Below are positions 36,487-48,440 of a stretch of 64,000 bases of DNA, one piece after another. The notes under the pieces are model-generated. The model saw only the letters and a program-made list of their open reading frames with translations, was not told the DNA's origin and searched no databases. Position 1 is the stretch's first letter. The number at the start of each line of letters is the position of its first letter. A program made the position numbers and the translations under genes. This DNA comes from Corydoras sp. C115 (Eukaryota; Chordata; Actinopteri; Siluriformes; Callichthyidae): positions 186,001 through 250,000 of the forward strand of contig JAFMOC010000190.1 of the NCBI GenBank assembly GCA_019802505.1, in the 5' to 3' direction.

Positions 36487-36683
36487 TGTGTGCATGGTGG
36501 TTTAGTGGTTGGCACATTCGCCTATTAGTGCAGTTCGAATCCCAATCTGGGTGGAGTTTCCATGTTCTCCCCATATCCATGTGGGTTTCCTCCGGGTTCT
36601 CCGGTTTCCTCCCACAGTCCAAAAACATGGATCAAGGTCAACTGAATTCTCCAAATTGCCCCATATAGAGTGTGTATGTCTGT
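36487..36683 (+). mobile_element. SINE family 1, left part (split by a hAT element)
   Basis: The head and body up to tgtgtctgtg lie left of the hAT element at 36692. The continuation (gcccagtgatagattggtgc, tgtcctggcccagcgccc) resumes at 37189-37300. Confidence 0.85.
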
Positions 36684-36691
36684 GTGAGTAA

Positions 36692-37180
36692 TAGAGCTGT
36701 GCGATACCAAGAATTTTGGTATCGATCCGATACCAAGTAAATACAGGGCCAATATCACGATATTCGATACCGATACTTTTTAATATTTAAGCTTCATTGA
36801 TCCAAAAGACCTAGTATAGAATTTCGCCAAACATTGTAGGTGACAACAAAATAATGTATACCAATCAACATCTTTGTTTAGAAACAATGGAACAGTAATA
36901 AAACAAAGTTTGCTTTAACGTGAGGAAAATATATATTTTTGAGGTGCAAAAGGAGTAACGACAATACAAATATAAAGTAAAAATACTCCCCTCACTAGAC
37001 AGTTTTTTCTTTCTTTGTTACTTTTTTTTCAAATAGAATTGTTCTTAGGCAAAACAATAAAAAAGGAATATTCACATACAAAAAACTTGAGTATCGATCT
37101 TTTTACGCAAGTATTGTTCAAAACCAATACCAGCGTTGGTATCGATATTATCGATATTTGTATCGATCCGCACAGCTCTA
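36692..37180. mobile_element. Non-autonomous hAT-like element with 8-bp target duplication
   Basis: 489 bp with inverted ends TAGAGCTGTGCGATAC and GTATCGATCCGCACAGCTCTA. It is flanked by exact 8-bp repeats gtgagtaa (36684-36691 and 37181-37188), diagnostic of hAT transposition. No coding capacity. Internal atcgat/gataccg repeats give further dyads. It is inserted in a SINE. Confidence 0.92.
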
Positions 37181-37188
37181 GTGAGTAA

Positions 37189-37300
37189 GTGTGCCCAGTG
37201 ATAGATTGGTGCTCTGTCCTGGCCCAGCGCCCTGGATGGGCATGAGGACACCCCCCCCCCCCCCCCCCACCCCCGCGACCCAAAAGATACAACTTTATCA
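37189..37300 (+). mobile_element. SINE family 1, right part with poly-C tract
   Basis: Continuation of the SINE split by the hAT element. A C run of about 23 bases (37251-37272) replaces the usual short accccc. Confidence 0.8.
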
Positions 37301-37512
37301 AATAACTCTCAAGAACGTCAACGTTACTTACTTTTAATTAACGCACACTAACGATCAGTCCGATTATTCTTTCCGTGCTGTTCCCTTCCGTATGCCACGC
37401 TGCGTACCGCATCGAAACCGGTACGCAGCAGGTTAACTAAGAACTAGGTATAAGTATAAATGTTGATCACAAACTTATCGAGCTAAAGTAGACAAAGCAC
37501 CCAAGCCGACAG

Positions 37513-37605
37513 TGTGCGTGCGTGCTTGCGTGCGTGCGTGCGTGCTTTCGCGTGCGTGCGTGCGTGTGCGCGCGTGCGTGACTTGCTTCTTCTGTGTGTG
37601 CGCGC
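37513..37605. repeat. (GCGT)n-like purine/pyrimidine repeat
   Basis: Imperfect tgcg/gcgt units over about 90 bp, alternating purine-pyrimidine and so able to form Z-DNA. About 480 bp upstream of COPS6. Confidence 0.85.
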
Positions 37606-37959
37606 CCCTCCATACAACAGGCTTTTTACTCACAAGAACATTCACCAGAACATCTCTAACCGCCCCCCCCATCCTGCTTTCTGTATTTATGACATGTTCT
37701 TGTTGACTATCCTATTATTCAAATCTCCCCGCTCACCCTGCAAGCGGACATTCCTACTATTTCCCATGCTCATTCATCACATAGTCATTTTATCTGTTCC
37801 CTGAACTATTCAACTCATCATGAGTTTTACTTTACCATATTCCTTTTTGCTCGATTAATTAAAAGTATTATAAAAACCTTACGGAATGAAATAATTTTCA
37901 AATATTTTTTTTTATTAAACGTTGCTTCTGTAGGCTCCCGTCATTGACATAGCGCCATC

Positions 37960-38075
37960 GTGTGGTCAGATGTAACGCGCCGTGTGTCGCCGCACATGCG
38001 CATTGTCTTGCTTGAAGTCCCTACACGCCAAACAGCGACGCATGCGCTTCTAACGCCAGCGAACATGGCGGCGAA
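37960..38075 (+). promoter_or_regulatory. COPS6 core promoter (two NRF1-like sites, YY1-like site at the start codon)
   Basis: CpG-rich 100 bp. gcacatgcgca (37992-38002) and acgcatgcgctt (38038-38049) resemble NRF1 sites. gaacatggcggcgaa (38061-38075) matches the YY1 element that often overlaps the first ATG of housekeeping genes. No TATA box. Typical of a constitutive promoter. Confidence 0.6.
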
Positions 38076-40280
38076 TAATGGCGGCGGGATGGAGGTGGAC
38101 GCAGCCGGTATGTTATTCTTAGCTTCATGAATGTTTGGGCACTCGTTTGTCTTGGCATGTCTTTGTTGTTTTAAGCAGGATACCAGCTGATTGGAATATG
38201 CTTACTTACATATATGCTACAAAAAGGCACAAGACTACCAAGGAGCCGCAAAGCCTCAGCTTCGGGGAAAGCCTGTGCTGATTTGCTGTCGTTTGTAAAT
38301 CTGAAAATCTGATTGGATGACAATAGTCAGCTGTGGTGAAGATCCCATGCCCTGATTGGTTTATTGAAATGTGGAAGACTTTGACAACAGTTAATGGAAC
38401 TAATATTTTGACAGCAGCGTAAGAAACAGTCAAGAACAAGGTTTTAATTAAAAAAGAAAATACAGTTTTACTATTACATTGAAAACTTGCATATTATAAA
38501 AATGTGCGTTAAGTAAAAACAACGAGCTGGACTTTGATCGTTCATTCATTCATTCATTCATTCATTCATTCATTATTCATTATCTTCAGCTTAATCCTTT
38601 ATTAGGGTTTTGGATGTGGGGCCCATCCAGGGGAGAATGTTTCGGGCGCTGGGCAGATACACCCAAGACAGGGTGCCAACCTATCGCTGGGCACACAAAC
38701 AGGCTCCATATGGGCATGGGCAATCTAAAGCATTCAATTTACCTTGACTCCATGTTTTTGGACTGTGGGAGGAAACCCACTCTGACATAGGGAGAACTTA
38801 GAAACTCCACCCAGCCTGGGACTTAAACCTGGAATCCCCAGTGTCGAGAGGTGAACGTGCTAACCACTTAACCACTGTGACACCTGGACTTTGGTCAGTT
38901 TAAGTTGTAGCAGATGAGTACATCGGTAACTAACATGTGATTGAAACCATATTACAAAGCTGCATTGGATGCATATCATGAGTTTATGTTTATAATCTTC
39001 AGCTTATTCCTTTATTAGGGTTTTGGATGGGGGCCCATCCAGGGGAGAATGTTTCGGGCGCTGGGCAGATACACCCAAGACAGGGTGCCAACCTATCGCT
39101 GGGCACACAAACAGGCTCCATATGGGCATGGGCAATCTAAAGCATTCAATTTACCTTGACTCCATGTTTTTGGACTGTGGGAGGAAACCCACTCTGACAT
39201 AGGGAGAACTTAGAAACTCCACCCAGCCTGGGACTTAAACCTGGAATCCCCAGTGTCGAGAGGTGAACGTGCTAACCACTTAACCACTGTGACACCCGGA
39301 CTTTGGTCAGTTTAAGTTGTAGCAGATGAGTACATCGGTAACTAACATGTGATTGAAACCATATTACAAAGCTGCATTGGATGCATATCATGAGTTTATG
39401 TTTATAATCTTCAGCTTAATCCTTTATAAGGGTTTTGGATGTGGGGCCCATCCAGGGGAGAATGTTTCGGGCGCTGGGCAGATACACCCAAGACAGGGTG
39501 CCAACCTATCGCTGGGCACACAAACAGGCTCCATATGGGCATGGGCAATATAAAGCATTCAATTTACCTTGACTCCATGTTTTTGGACTGTGGGAGGAAA
39601 CCCACTCTGACATAGGGAGAACTTAGAAACTCCACCCAGCCTGGGACTTAAACCTGGAATCCCCAGTGTCGAGAGGTGAACGTGCTAACCACTTAACCAC
39701 TGTGACACCTGGACTTTGGTCAGTGTAAGTTGTAGCAGATGAGTACATCGGTAACTAACATGTGATTGAAACCATATTACAAAGCTGCATTGGATGCATA
39801 TCATGAGTTATGTTTATAACTTTGCCATTTGAGTATTGTTTTTTTTTGTACAGACAACCTTGTGTCATAAATGTTCTGTTTATCTGATTGTGTGTGTCTT
39901 ACTGCAGCGAGCCCCAGTGTCATGGCATCTGGGGTAACGGGGAGTGTATCAGTAGCGCTTCATCCTCTGGTTATCCTCAACATTTCAGATCATTGGATCA
40001 GACTAAGATCACAGGAGGGACGAGTTATACAGGGTGAGCAATCCACTGCTGCAGCACTGGGTGGTGTCCATTATTTTTTTATAACTTTTCGTATATATAT
40101 TTTTAATGCAAAATTCTCTCCTTTTGTTGTTTAGTAATTGGAGCGCTAATTGGAAAGCAGGAGGGTCGGAACATTGAGGTGATGAACTCATTTGAGCTGC
40201 TTTTTCACACAGTGGAGGATCGAATTCACATTGACAAAGAATATTACTACACTAAGGAGGAGCAGTGTGAGCACACACAT

Positions 40281-40315
<35 letters not shown>

Positions 40316-43300
40316 CGCACAAACACTCTCGCAGAACATTTGTACACTGTTTTCACTCTGTGCAAGCGTTGTCTTGAATTGGAAACAGGTTGAATATTCA
40401 AAGTCAAAGCTCATTCGGGGGCGTGGTAGCTCAGTGGTTAGAGTGTTGGGCTCTCAATCTGAAGGTTGGGGGTTCAAATCCCAGGTCCACTGAAGTTACC
40501 AATGTGGGTCCTTGAGCAAGACCCTTAACCCTCATTGCTCCAGGGATGTTGTGATGAACCCTTGTAAGTCGCTTTGGATAAAAGCGTCCAATAAATGACC
40601 AAATGTAAATGCAAATGTAACTCATTTGCTAAGTTAGACATAGTTGAAATGCTACTGATTTGAGGCATGTCATTGTTAGTTCCAGTGTAAAATTAGTTTT
40701 GTTACTACTTAAGTTGAAAATCTGCTATTTAAGTATGGTCATTTGCTTCAAATACCAATAACTTTTTGGAGTGTGAGATTTACACTTATTTAAGTTAAAA
40801 TTTTATGAAAATGTGAAGTATAGGTTAGCTATTTAGGTTTGGCTCTTATCATGATAAATGTTTAACCCTATTAAATACTAAAATGTACTCAATTTGCACT
40901 GTTTAAAATAATTAAATTTCTGATTCTGTTAGTTAAGCAGGTGTTTAAGGACATGGAGTTTCTGGGCTGGTACACTACTGGGGGACCTCCTGATCAATCA
41001 GACATCCACATCCATAAGCAGGTAAATACAGCTTAGATTTTTTAGCAGTTGTCTACAAAGTGTTGGGAAATTTCTAAATAAAGTAAAACATTTGAATAAT
41101 AAAAAAATACCATTGAAACCAGTGACAGCAGTTCTCTTAAGTGAGAGCAGTACTGCAGGTTGCCTGCTCATCTGAGCTAAATGAGCCTAAATGAGCCTAA
41201 TCTGAGCTTGTGTGGCTGGAGATTGATTCAGTTTTCCCTTCAGTTTAAGTTCCTAATGACTTTCCTGCCTGAGTGCACATTTGAACTATTTTGAAAGACT
41301 GAAAAAAAGTTCACCTCTCAGCACTGAGTATCCAGGACCAAATTCTGATCTGGATAAGGTTTCCATGTTCTTCCCTTGTCCGCATGGATTTCCTCTGGGT
41401 TTTCCGGTTTCCTCCCACAGTCCGAAAACATGGATTCAAGGTAAATTAAATTGCCCCATACAGTGTGTGCGTGAGTGTGTGCCCAGTGATGGATGTCCTG
41501 TGTGTATTTGCTCAGTGCCTGAAAGGGTTCTCCCCATTCCCGGGAGCTCAATGGATGTGAGCTCCCAAGTTCACGGGGAATGTGAAATAAAGTGTATGAA
41601 TGTGATCTGGTCACAGTAGCATCTGTTAAAAGGTTTAAAAAACTACAGCCTGTTGCTGAAGTAGATGGAAATGATAGGATACAAGAATGCAAGAATGTTT
41701 TTAGAAACTTGTAAATGGTTCAGTTTTGTACACCAAACTGTTTTAGCACTTTGCCGCATTTCATCAGTAGAAGAGAGACGAAATGTATATGAGGCCTGTG
41801 TAAACCTATGTTTACAGGTGTGTGAAATAATTGAGAGCCCACTGTTCCTGAAGCTGAACCCCATGACTAAACACACAGATGTAAGTAACTTTCTTCAACA
41901 CTTTAGATCGTCCTTCATTAGTAACTCACTTTCATTCTCTCTCGCGTATGCTGCAGCTGCCTGTGAGTGTATATGAGTCAGTGATTGACATTATCAATGG
42001 AGAGGTGAGTAGGAAGAGATGAGAATGATATCAGTAGTTGTATATGTCTGTTATCAACTATATTGATGTATTGTTGCTAGGCAACAATGTTGTTTGCTGA
42101 GCTACCGTACACTTTGGCAACAGAGGAGGCTGAGCGGATTGGAGTGGATCATGTGGCCCGCATGACCTCAACAGGAACAGGAGAGAATTCAACAGGTATA
42201 GAGCAAGTTTCCTTTAGTTTAAAAGAAGACCTGTTAATCCAGTGTCTTGGCATTTTAATGAAGTGTGACTGCATTGATTAAAATATCTAAATGATGAAGA
42301 TCTAGTATTTTTTTTGTTGTTTTCTGACACTTTTTGAAAAAGGCACAGTTGCCATTTTGTAAATACTTTATTCACTTACTGATGGTACCACTTCAATGCA
42401 AGAAGGTGTCATGGTGAACATGGGTGCTTTCTGTGTGGAGTATGCATGATCTCTCCATGTTTGAATGTTTTTTTCCCCCATAATCTCCAGTTCCCTTTCA
42501 CATATCAAAGAAATGATGGGTAAATTGGAAATACATAAATTCTGAATAGCTAGGGCCATTTACTATCCTTGCACTTGTAATGCAGATCCCAAGCCCAGAT
42601 AAATAGGAGGTTTGTGTAAATAGGAGGGGAATCCAGTATAACACTAATCTAATGTGTGGATCTTCCCATTGTGGCAACCCCTTATAGAAATATCATTTTC
42701 AGTGTCTGATGTTTCAGTTTGTCCCCAAATCCTTCTTTTAGTTGCAGAACACCTGATTGCTCAGCACAGTGCTATTAAGATGCTCCACAGTAGAGTGAAG
42801 GTGATCCTTGAGTATGTAAAGGCCGTGGAAGCTGGTAAGGCGCTTGCATGTGCATGCACAAATGCACACCTTGTTTTACTGTTCCAGAGTAATGTGTGTA
42901 CCCTCTTATGGCTAGGTGAAGTTCCTTTTAACCATGAGATTCTACGTGAAGCAAATGCTCTGTGTCATCGACTGCCTGTACTGAGCACGCTGAAATTCAA
43001 GACTGATTTCTATGATGTGAGTTTCTGGCACATTTACACACTACACTGGTTTCTATCATGTACATTGCCTTCTACTAGTAATGAAATTTAAGTTATGTGT
43101 TTTGATACTGTCTGTTTTTGTAAATGTCAGTGTTTAATGGTTATTGATAATACATAATCTAAATTTAAAACTATGTGTGCACAGCAATGCAATGATGTGG
43201 GCCTGATGGCATACCTGGGCACAATCACCAAAACCTGTAACAGTATGAACCAGTTCATCAACAAGTTCAACGTTCTGTACGATCGACAAGGCATTGGTCG

Positions 43301-43325
43301 TCGCATGAGGGGGCTATTCTTCTAA
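38065..43325 (+). CDS. COPS6: COPS6, COP9 signalosome subunit 6
   Basis: A non-catalytic MPN-domain subunit of the COP9 signalosome, which removes NEDD8 from cullin-RING ligases. Ten exons: 38065-38107, 39908-40033, 40135-40266, 40933-41021, 41818-41880, 41957-42004, 42081-42195, 42742-42834, 42916-43016 and 43185-43325. All phases join, giving 316 residues (human 327). The MPN core (SVSVALHPLVILNISDHWIR, EVMNSFELLFHTVEDRI, GWYTTGGPP) lacks the JAMM zinc motif, as expected for this subunit. The C-terminal helices end YDRQGIGRRMRGLFF. Identity to the vertebrate protein is evident throughout. An AATAAA is at 43413. Intron 1 holds the triplication at 38587-39825. The gene converges with ALKBH7, about 640 bp between stop codons. 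Confidence 0.98.
38540..38578. repeat. (ATTC)n microsatellite
   Basis: About nine attc units, the tail of the reverse-oriented SINE that begins the triplicated block in COPS6 intron 1. Confidence 0.9.
38587..39825 (-). repeat. Three-copy tandem repeat, 412-413 bp unit, containing a SINE
   Basis: Units start at 38587, 39000 and 39412 and are near-identical, differing at a handful of positions (for example cttaatcc/cttattcc, gatgtgggg/gatggggg). Each contains a reverse SINE family 1 body (tgggcagatacacccaagac to gctaaccacttaaccactg) plus about 115 bp of unique intron sequence (gtaactaacatgtgattgaa). The tail microsatellite occurs only before the first unit, so the SINE landed first and the segment was then triplicated. 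Confidence 0.95.
40276..40313. repeat. (AC)n microsatellite
   Basis: About 35 bp of CA, 10 bp after the donor of COPS6 exon 3. Confidence 0.95.
40418..40620 (+). mobile_element. SINE family 2, best preserved copy
   Basis: A tRNA-like head with clear A box (tggtagctcagtggttaga) and B box (ggttcaaatcc), a body with ccttgagcaagacccttaac, and the tail gtcgctttggataaaagcgt followed by aaatgtaaatg. COPS6 intron 3, sense orientation. Confidence 0.9.
41310..41565 (+). mobile_element. SINE family 1 copy
   Basis: Diverged: cacctctcagcactgagtat, cctctgggttttccggtttc, gtgcccagtgatggatg. COPS6 intron 4. Confidence 0.75.
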
Positions 43326-43963
43326 CACATGCACACTTGTTTATTGTATACACCTGTAGTTAATGTTCTGTTATACAGTCTGAATGCTCACTTTCATCTG
43401 CTTATAAATGTTAATAAAATGTGATTTGATTTTTGGGAAATGATAAGTGAGTTTTTGACACACATCACACATGGTCTGGTACTTCATGGGTGGTTGATTA
43501 ACTTAATCAAAGTTGTTCAAAGGGTAGTATTTTGACACTTTATTTTGTACTCTGCTGTTTAAAATGTAATTGGGATCATAAGCAGGACCATGCAAATGAA
43601 ACCCTGCTGGGAATTTATGACCAAATAGACTGCACGTTCCTCTATTTAATAAAAATCCTTCTTATTCCTTAAAACCATTTCTTGTTTCACAAAAATACAA
43701 GTCACACATTATTCATAATATAATTAAATATCAGACTTCTTTGTTACAGATTTAAAAAAAAAAAAAAGTAATATAAAATAATTTAAGACTCATGGTGCAC
43801 ACCAATGCAGTTCTGCCCAGTCATGTGTAAAATGTATGTATGAAAAGTCATATGGCAACAAAATTGACAATTAATTTAATGCTTAAGTATGAACTGATAA
43901 GACACATTCTGTAATAATGAGTCAACATTATAATCTAGGCTTTGCTGTACAGGCCAGTCATGT

Positions 43964-46900
43964 CTAGGTAGGAAGATTTCGGCAAATAACAGAGATGCGT
44001 CTGTGTCGAGGTACCCTGTTTCCAGCAAAACTGGATTCCTCATCCCTCAGGATCTCATGGGTAAATTTGAATCTTGCATCATCCCTGCAAAGACCAAGCA
44101 CAAGCTTAGCAATCGGTCATGATGATCATCGAGAATGTATACAGGTTACCAGTTCATTACAATGCAGTCATAGCTAATGATGATTAAGTATCTTTACTAT
44201 GTTCGTTGGATATGGGACTAGTCTTGGAAGAAACATGCAGACACAGGGTGAACAGGCAAACGTCACACAAAAAGTTATCAAGCCATCCTTTCCAGGAATC
44301 AAACAACACCGGAGCTGTTTACAGAGCTACTATGTCACCAAAATGTTCACTTTCATGTATTCATTTAGGTTAGGGGACCTACACATGGCTCACTTAATTC
44401 AGACCAAATCTAACAAAATTTCACGTATTGTCGTATTCACGTTTGTCACATAGATTTGAATTGGTGGTAAATACAGGGGCTAGCTGATTTTCACTGTACA
44501 TTTGTAACTGCTACAAATTTCTATCCCAAATACACTCTTGTACCGAAATGCCTGAAAATTTCAATCATTGTTCCTGTTTCCAAGAACAACCACCCAGCCT
44601 GCCTAAATGTCTACCATCCAGTTGCTCTTTCATCTGTAGTTATGAGGTGCTTTGAAATGCTCATCAAAGACTTAATCAGCTTATCTCTGCCCTCAGCACT
44701 AGACCAACTTATGATCGCAGCAATAGGTGTACCATCGCCCGCGTTCTCCACACATCCTAACCCACCTGGACAATGGCAAAGGGAACAGCTCGCCTGCTGT
44801 TTGTTGACTACAGTTATGCCCTTTACTGTGTTCCTGGGTACAGAGCTTCTTGTCTAACAGACCTCAGGTGGTTAAAATGGGGAAATCCATATCCAGCTCT
44901 AGAATTCTTGTAGCAGGGCGGCAATGTGGCTCAGTGATCAGCACATTCACCTCTTAGCGCTAGGGATTCTGGTTCCAATCCAGATCAGGGTGGAGTTTCC
45001 ATGTTCTGTGTCTGCATGTGTTTCCTCTAGGTTCTTCGGTTGGCAGTCCAAAAACATGGATTCGAGGTAAACTGAATGCTCTAAATTGCCCCATAGAGTG
45101 TGTGTGTGCCCAGCAATATAGAGATCAACACTCACTGTCCTGGGTGTATCTGCCCAGCACCTAAAATGTTCTCCCTGTTATTGTTTTGTTATTCCCTGGA
45201 TGGGCATGTGGAAACCACATGCAACTTTAGTAGAGGCTTAAGCGAAGGATCATGAGATAAGACTTAGCAAGAAATTAAAGAACACAAGTCAGTAGTTAAG
45301 AGGAACCTGTAGTATCATCAACCTGATCATTATCCAATCTGGCTTCAATTTATCCTACAGTGTGCGTTTTATATTTATATGAAGGGCTTCTGGACGAGCC
45401 TTGCGTTTAAGGACATTGCATTGTAAAGTGGAGATCAGAAAAAGGACCTTCACCAAACTAGCTAGAAAATTTTCCAAATGCATGGTAAGATACTTGATGT
45501 GTTACAGCTTTGGTATTGGGACTCAATAAAATGGCCAAACTGTACAAAGAAAAACTGCTCCAATAAGCATCTATATAGCCCATTACCAAATATAGCACAT
45601 TACCAATAAACAAAATCAATAAAGCAAAGAAATTACAAGTAAAACTGAAGAGGAGTACCGCATGATGTAGAGAGAACGCCGACTCAAAAGTAAGTCCACC
45701 CAATCTGCAGTGTTCTCCACAGAGACCAAGCGCATTACACTGTCAGATAAGAGGCTTAGGCCAGCAATAGTGCTTCCACAAAACTGGAAAAAAAAACAGC
45801 ATATAAAAAGATTTGATTCACACAATAGTTGACCATTTAACAAATGAATCCCTACAATAAATGTGACACCGCAATCAGACCTTCACACTGTCGACATGAG
45901 GTTTGATGTAGCCAGTTTTGTCTAGGTCCAAAACATGGACATGACCAAGTAGCGCACTGCCTTTTGGAAATGCCACCATCTTTACCCGGTCCAACACTCC
46001 AATACAAACGCTTCCCCACTGCAGACGCTCAGTCTCTCTGTACCCATGAATTGCCTGTTCAAAGTGTATGAAAAGATACAATAACACTAGTATAACATGA
46101 CTAAAGGAAGTTTAATCATCACCAAGATCCATAGACATACCTCACACGAATCACCACATTAGACGTTAACACAATGCTTATTTTAAAATCTCAGTTTATC
46201 TTCCATACTAATTCTTCGAAGTTCGAGTTACTATGAACTTATTGTTTGTGCTCCTACTTCTACTTACTGCTCATCATGGGGGGGAAAACTTTATGCACGA
46301 GCACATATAAAGCACCTCTTCTATACCACATCTGAGAACGACTTTGTCATATGTGATTGCACTAATATAATGGATGAGAACTGTTTAATTTACTGAAATG
46401 TAAATAATCAATGATTGAATGTTTCATTTTGCTTTCACTTATAAGCCACTGTATGAGGGAATTTTGATACATTCCTTTAATGTAACAAAATACTACATTA
46501 TTATATCATCCAGTAGTTTGAATTGAGAGGTATGTTAAATGACTAACATGTTCAATGTTAAACATGCAACTGGGGATCCAGGTTCGAATCCCAACCTGGG
46601 TGGAGATTCTATCTCCCCCCCGTGTCCATGTGGGTTTTCTCCGTGTCCTCTAGTTCTCTCCCACAGTCCAAAAATATAAAGGTCAATTGACTGCTTTAAA
46701 TTGCCCCTGTATGCGTTTGTGTGTATGTGTGAGTGTGTGACCAGCAATGGATTGGCACCTGGTCCTGGGTGTATTTGTAATTGTCCAGCACCCTAAATGT
46801 TCTCCAATGGATGGAGATGGAGAATCCTCTGCAACCCTAATAGAGGATTAAGCTAAAGATAAACGTTTGCCTATCAGTGCTGGGGCTCCAGGTTCAAATC

Positions 46901-47619
46901 CCAATCTGGGTGGAGTTTCCATGTACTCTCTGTGTCCGCATGGGTTTCCGTTTTCCTTCCACTCTCCAAAAACATGTATTCAAGGTAAAGATAATGGTCT
47001 GAGTTGCCCAATATAGTGTGCGTTTGTGTCTCCTGCGATAGATTGGCAGCCTGTCCTGGGTGTACCTGCCTAGCACAAAATACGTTCACCTCTGGATGGG
47101 CATGGGGGAACCTCCCATTACCCTAGTAGAGGACTACGAAAGAATAAACACGCATAAACGAATAAACAGACTATTATGTAAATTGGGGGGGGGGCGTCAT
47201 CTAACTTTCAGTACAGCAAATAGTTACTTTCCTTACTGAAAGTGCATTTTCGAAAACGTTTTTTAAACTGTGCAGACATTTAACACCAACACAGTAAACA
47301 TTCAGTGACGTTAATCTAAACCCTGCAGTGATGCTATTAACTCCATTATGTTTGACTCATCCAGACTGGTGCATACATCATCCCAGTGGTCGAACTCGTA
47401 TCTCTTTTTCTTTAGTCCAGGTTCTAGTTCTAAAAGCAGGGCCTGTTCCTCTTCCTCCGTGATGAAGTCGCGCTCAACCTGCACGTGGCCTTGCACCGTT
47501 TGTATTGCAGCCGCAGAGGAAGCGCACATCCAGCCGCACGGTCCACCTCCTAAACCCGCAACCTGTTTCTGCTGCACTCCTCTGTACAACTGACCACACA
47601 GTCGAACTGTGAGTCGCAT
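43964..47619 (-). CDS. ALKBH7: ALKBH7, mitochondrial AlkB-family 2-oxoglutarate/Fe(II) dioxygenase
   Basis: ALKBH7 is a mitochondrial AlkB-like oxygenase linked to programmed necrosis and fat metabolism. Four exons: 47619-47377, 46054-45881, 45783-45659 and 44084-43964. Phases agree and give 220 residues (human 221). The N-terminus is basic and Ser/Ala-rich, fitting a mitochondrial targeting peptide. KKKRYEFDHWDD then AIHGYRETER match the family. The iron ligands are visible: H and D in GYIKPHVDSVKFCG and the second H in FTHEIL. The 2-oxoglutarate-binding arginines are in RRISVICR. The last exon is 1.6 kb from exon 3 across an intron carrying a SINE and LINE relics. The start is set by the first ATG of the exon, after an upstream TAA-rich stretch. 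It converges with COPS6. Confidence 0.97.
44545..44870 (+). mobile_element. LINE reverse-transcriptase fragment (Rex/RTE-like)
   Basis: Translates to TIVPVSKNNHPACLNVYHPV then ALSSVVMRCFEMLIKDLI, the start of the RT domain of fish non-LTR elements, followed by sequence near ARLLFVDYS. Degraded; in ALKBH7 intron 3, antisense to the gene. Confidence 0.7.
44915..45255 (+). mobile_element. SINE family 1 copy
   Basis: Head ggcggcaatgtggctcagtg, body and right part (ctgtcctgggtgtatctgcc) with a short insertion near 45175. ALKBH7 intron 3. Confidence 0.85.
46560..46865 (+). mobile_element. SINE family 1 copy
   Basis: From actggggatccaggttcgaa to tagaggattaagctaaagat. It is immediately followed by a second copy in the same orientation. 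ALKBH7 intron 1. Confidence 0.8.
46868..47158 (+). mobile_element. SINE family 1 copy, adjacent to the previous one
   Basis: From gcctatcagtgctggggctc to tagaggactacgaaagaata. Sequence differs enough from 46560-46865 to be a separate insertion. Confidence 0.8.
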
Positions 47620-47699
47620 TGTTTTTTAAACACACGATCATTTAATAAAACCCTTTCAAGTTCACGTTCCTTCTCTTCGCGTGCAGCGCCATGTTTAGT

Positions 47700-47728
47700 G
47701 CTACGACTTATGGGAGTTGTAGTCAGAG
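47700..47728. promoter_or_regulatory. ZNF143 (SBS)-like motif upstream of ALKBH7
   Basis: cgacttatgggagttgtagt (47704-47723), reversed, reads actacaactcccataagtcg, close to the ZNF143/SBS consensus. It lies about 90 bp before the ALKBH7 start, in the usual place for a housekeeping promoter. Confidence 0.55.
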
Positions 47729-47783
47729 TGGGCTACAAGCCAATTCGCGATTAGTTAAAATTGCGTTATTTTGTTCTATAGTA

Positions 47784-48244
47784 AAGCTGTGCGATACCAA
47801 GAATTTTGGTATCGATCCGATACCAAGTAAATACAGGGCCAATATCACGATATTCGATACCGATACTTTTTAATATTTAAGCTTCATTGATCCAAAAGAC
47901 CTAGTATAGAATTTCGCCAAACATTGTAGGTGACAACAAAATAATGTATCCCAATCATCATCTTTGTTTAGAAACAATGGAACAGTAATAAAACAAAGTT
48001 TGCTTTAACGTGAGGAAAATATATATTTTTGAGGTGCAAAAGGAGAAACGACAATACAAATATAAAGTAAAAATACTCCCCTCACTAGACAATTTTTTCT
48101 TTCTTTGTTACTTTTTTTTCAAATAGAATTGTTCTTAGGCAAAACAATAAAAAAGGAATATTCACACACAAAAAACTTGAGTATCGATCTTTTTACGCAA
48201 GTATTGTTCAAAACCAATACCAGCGTTGGTATCGATATTATCGA
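47784..48244. mobile_element. hAT-like element, second copy, right end missing
   Basis: Very close to the element at 36692 in the same orientation (agctgtgcgataccaagaat, gtatcgatctttttacgcaa). It stops inside the right terminal repeat at attatcga, so about 27 bp and the target duplication are lost. Just upstream of ALKBH7. Confidence 0.9.
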
Positions 48245-48440
48245 AGTGCTTTCCAAATTCGTACCATCAGGAAAGTGGTATATACACATAGATATCTCAA
48301 GCTAAACATTCCTTTATTTATAATATTTCGATTAATCCTCTACTAGGATCGCGGACTATATGTATATGTAGAAAACATAGGACTTTTATAACTAATATAT
48401 GTAACTAAATAATACATTTTTAAACGTTAACCTCGGAGGG

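Noticed and set aside
37512..37804. Open frames rich in Arg/Ala/Cys
   Set aside because: They are produced by the gcgt-type repeat upstream of COPS6.
38587..39825. Direct repeats considered as a CRISPR-like array
   Set aside because: This is a eukaryotic intron; the units are 412-413 bp and contiguous, with a SINE inside.
40418..40490. tRNA gene
   Set aside because: The A and B boxes are part of a SINE head, with diverged arms and the SINE body directly attached. The same holds for heads of SINE family 1.
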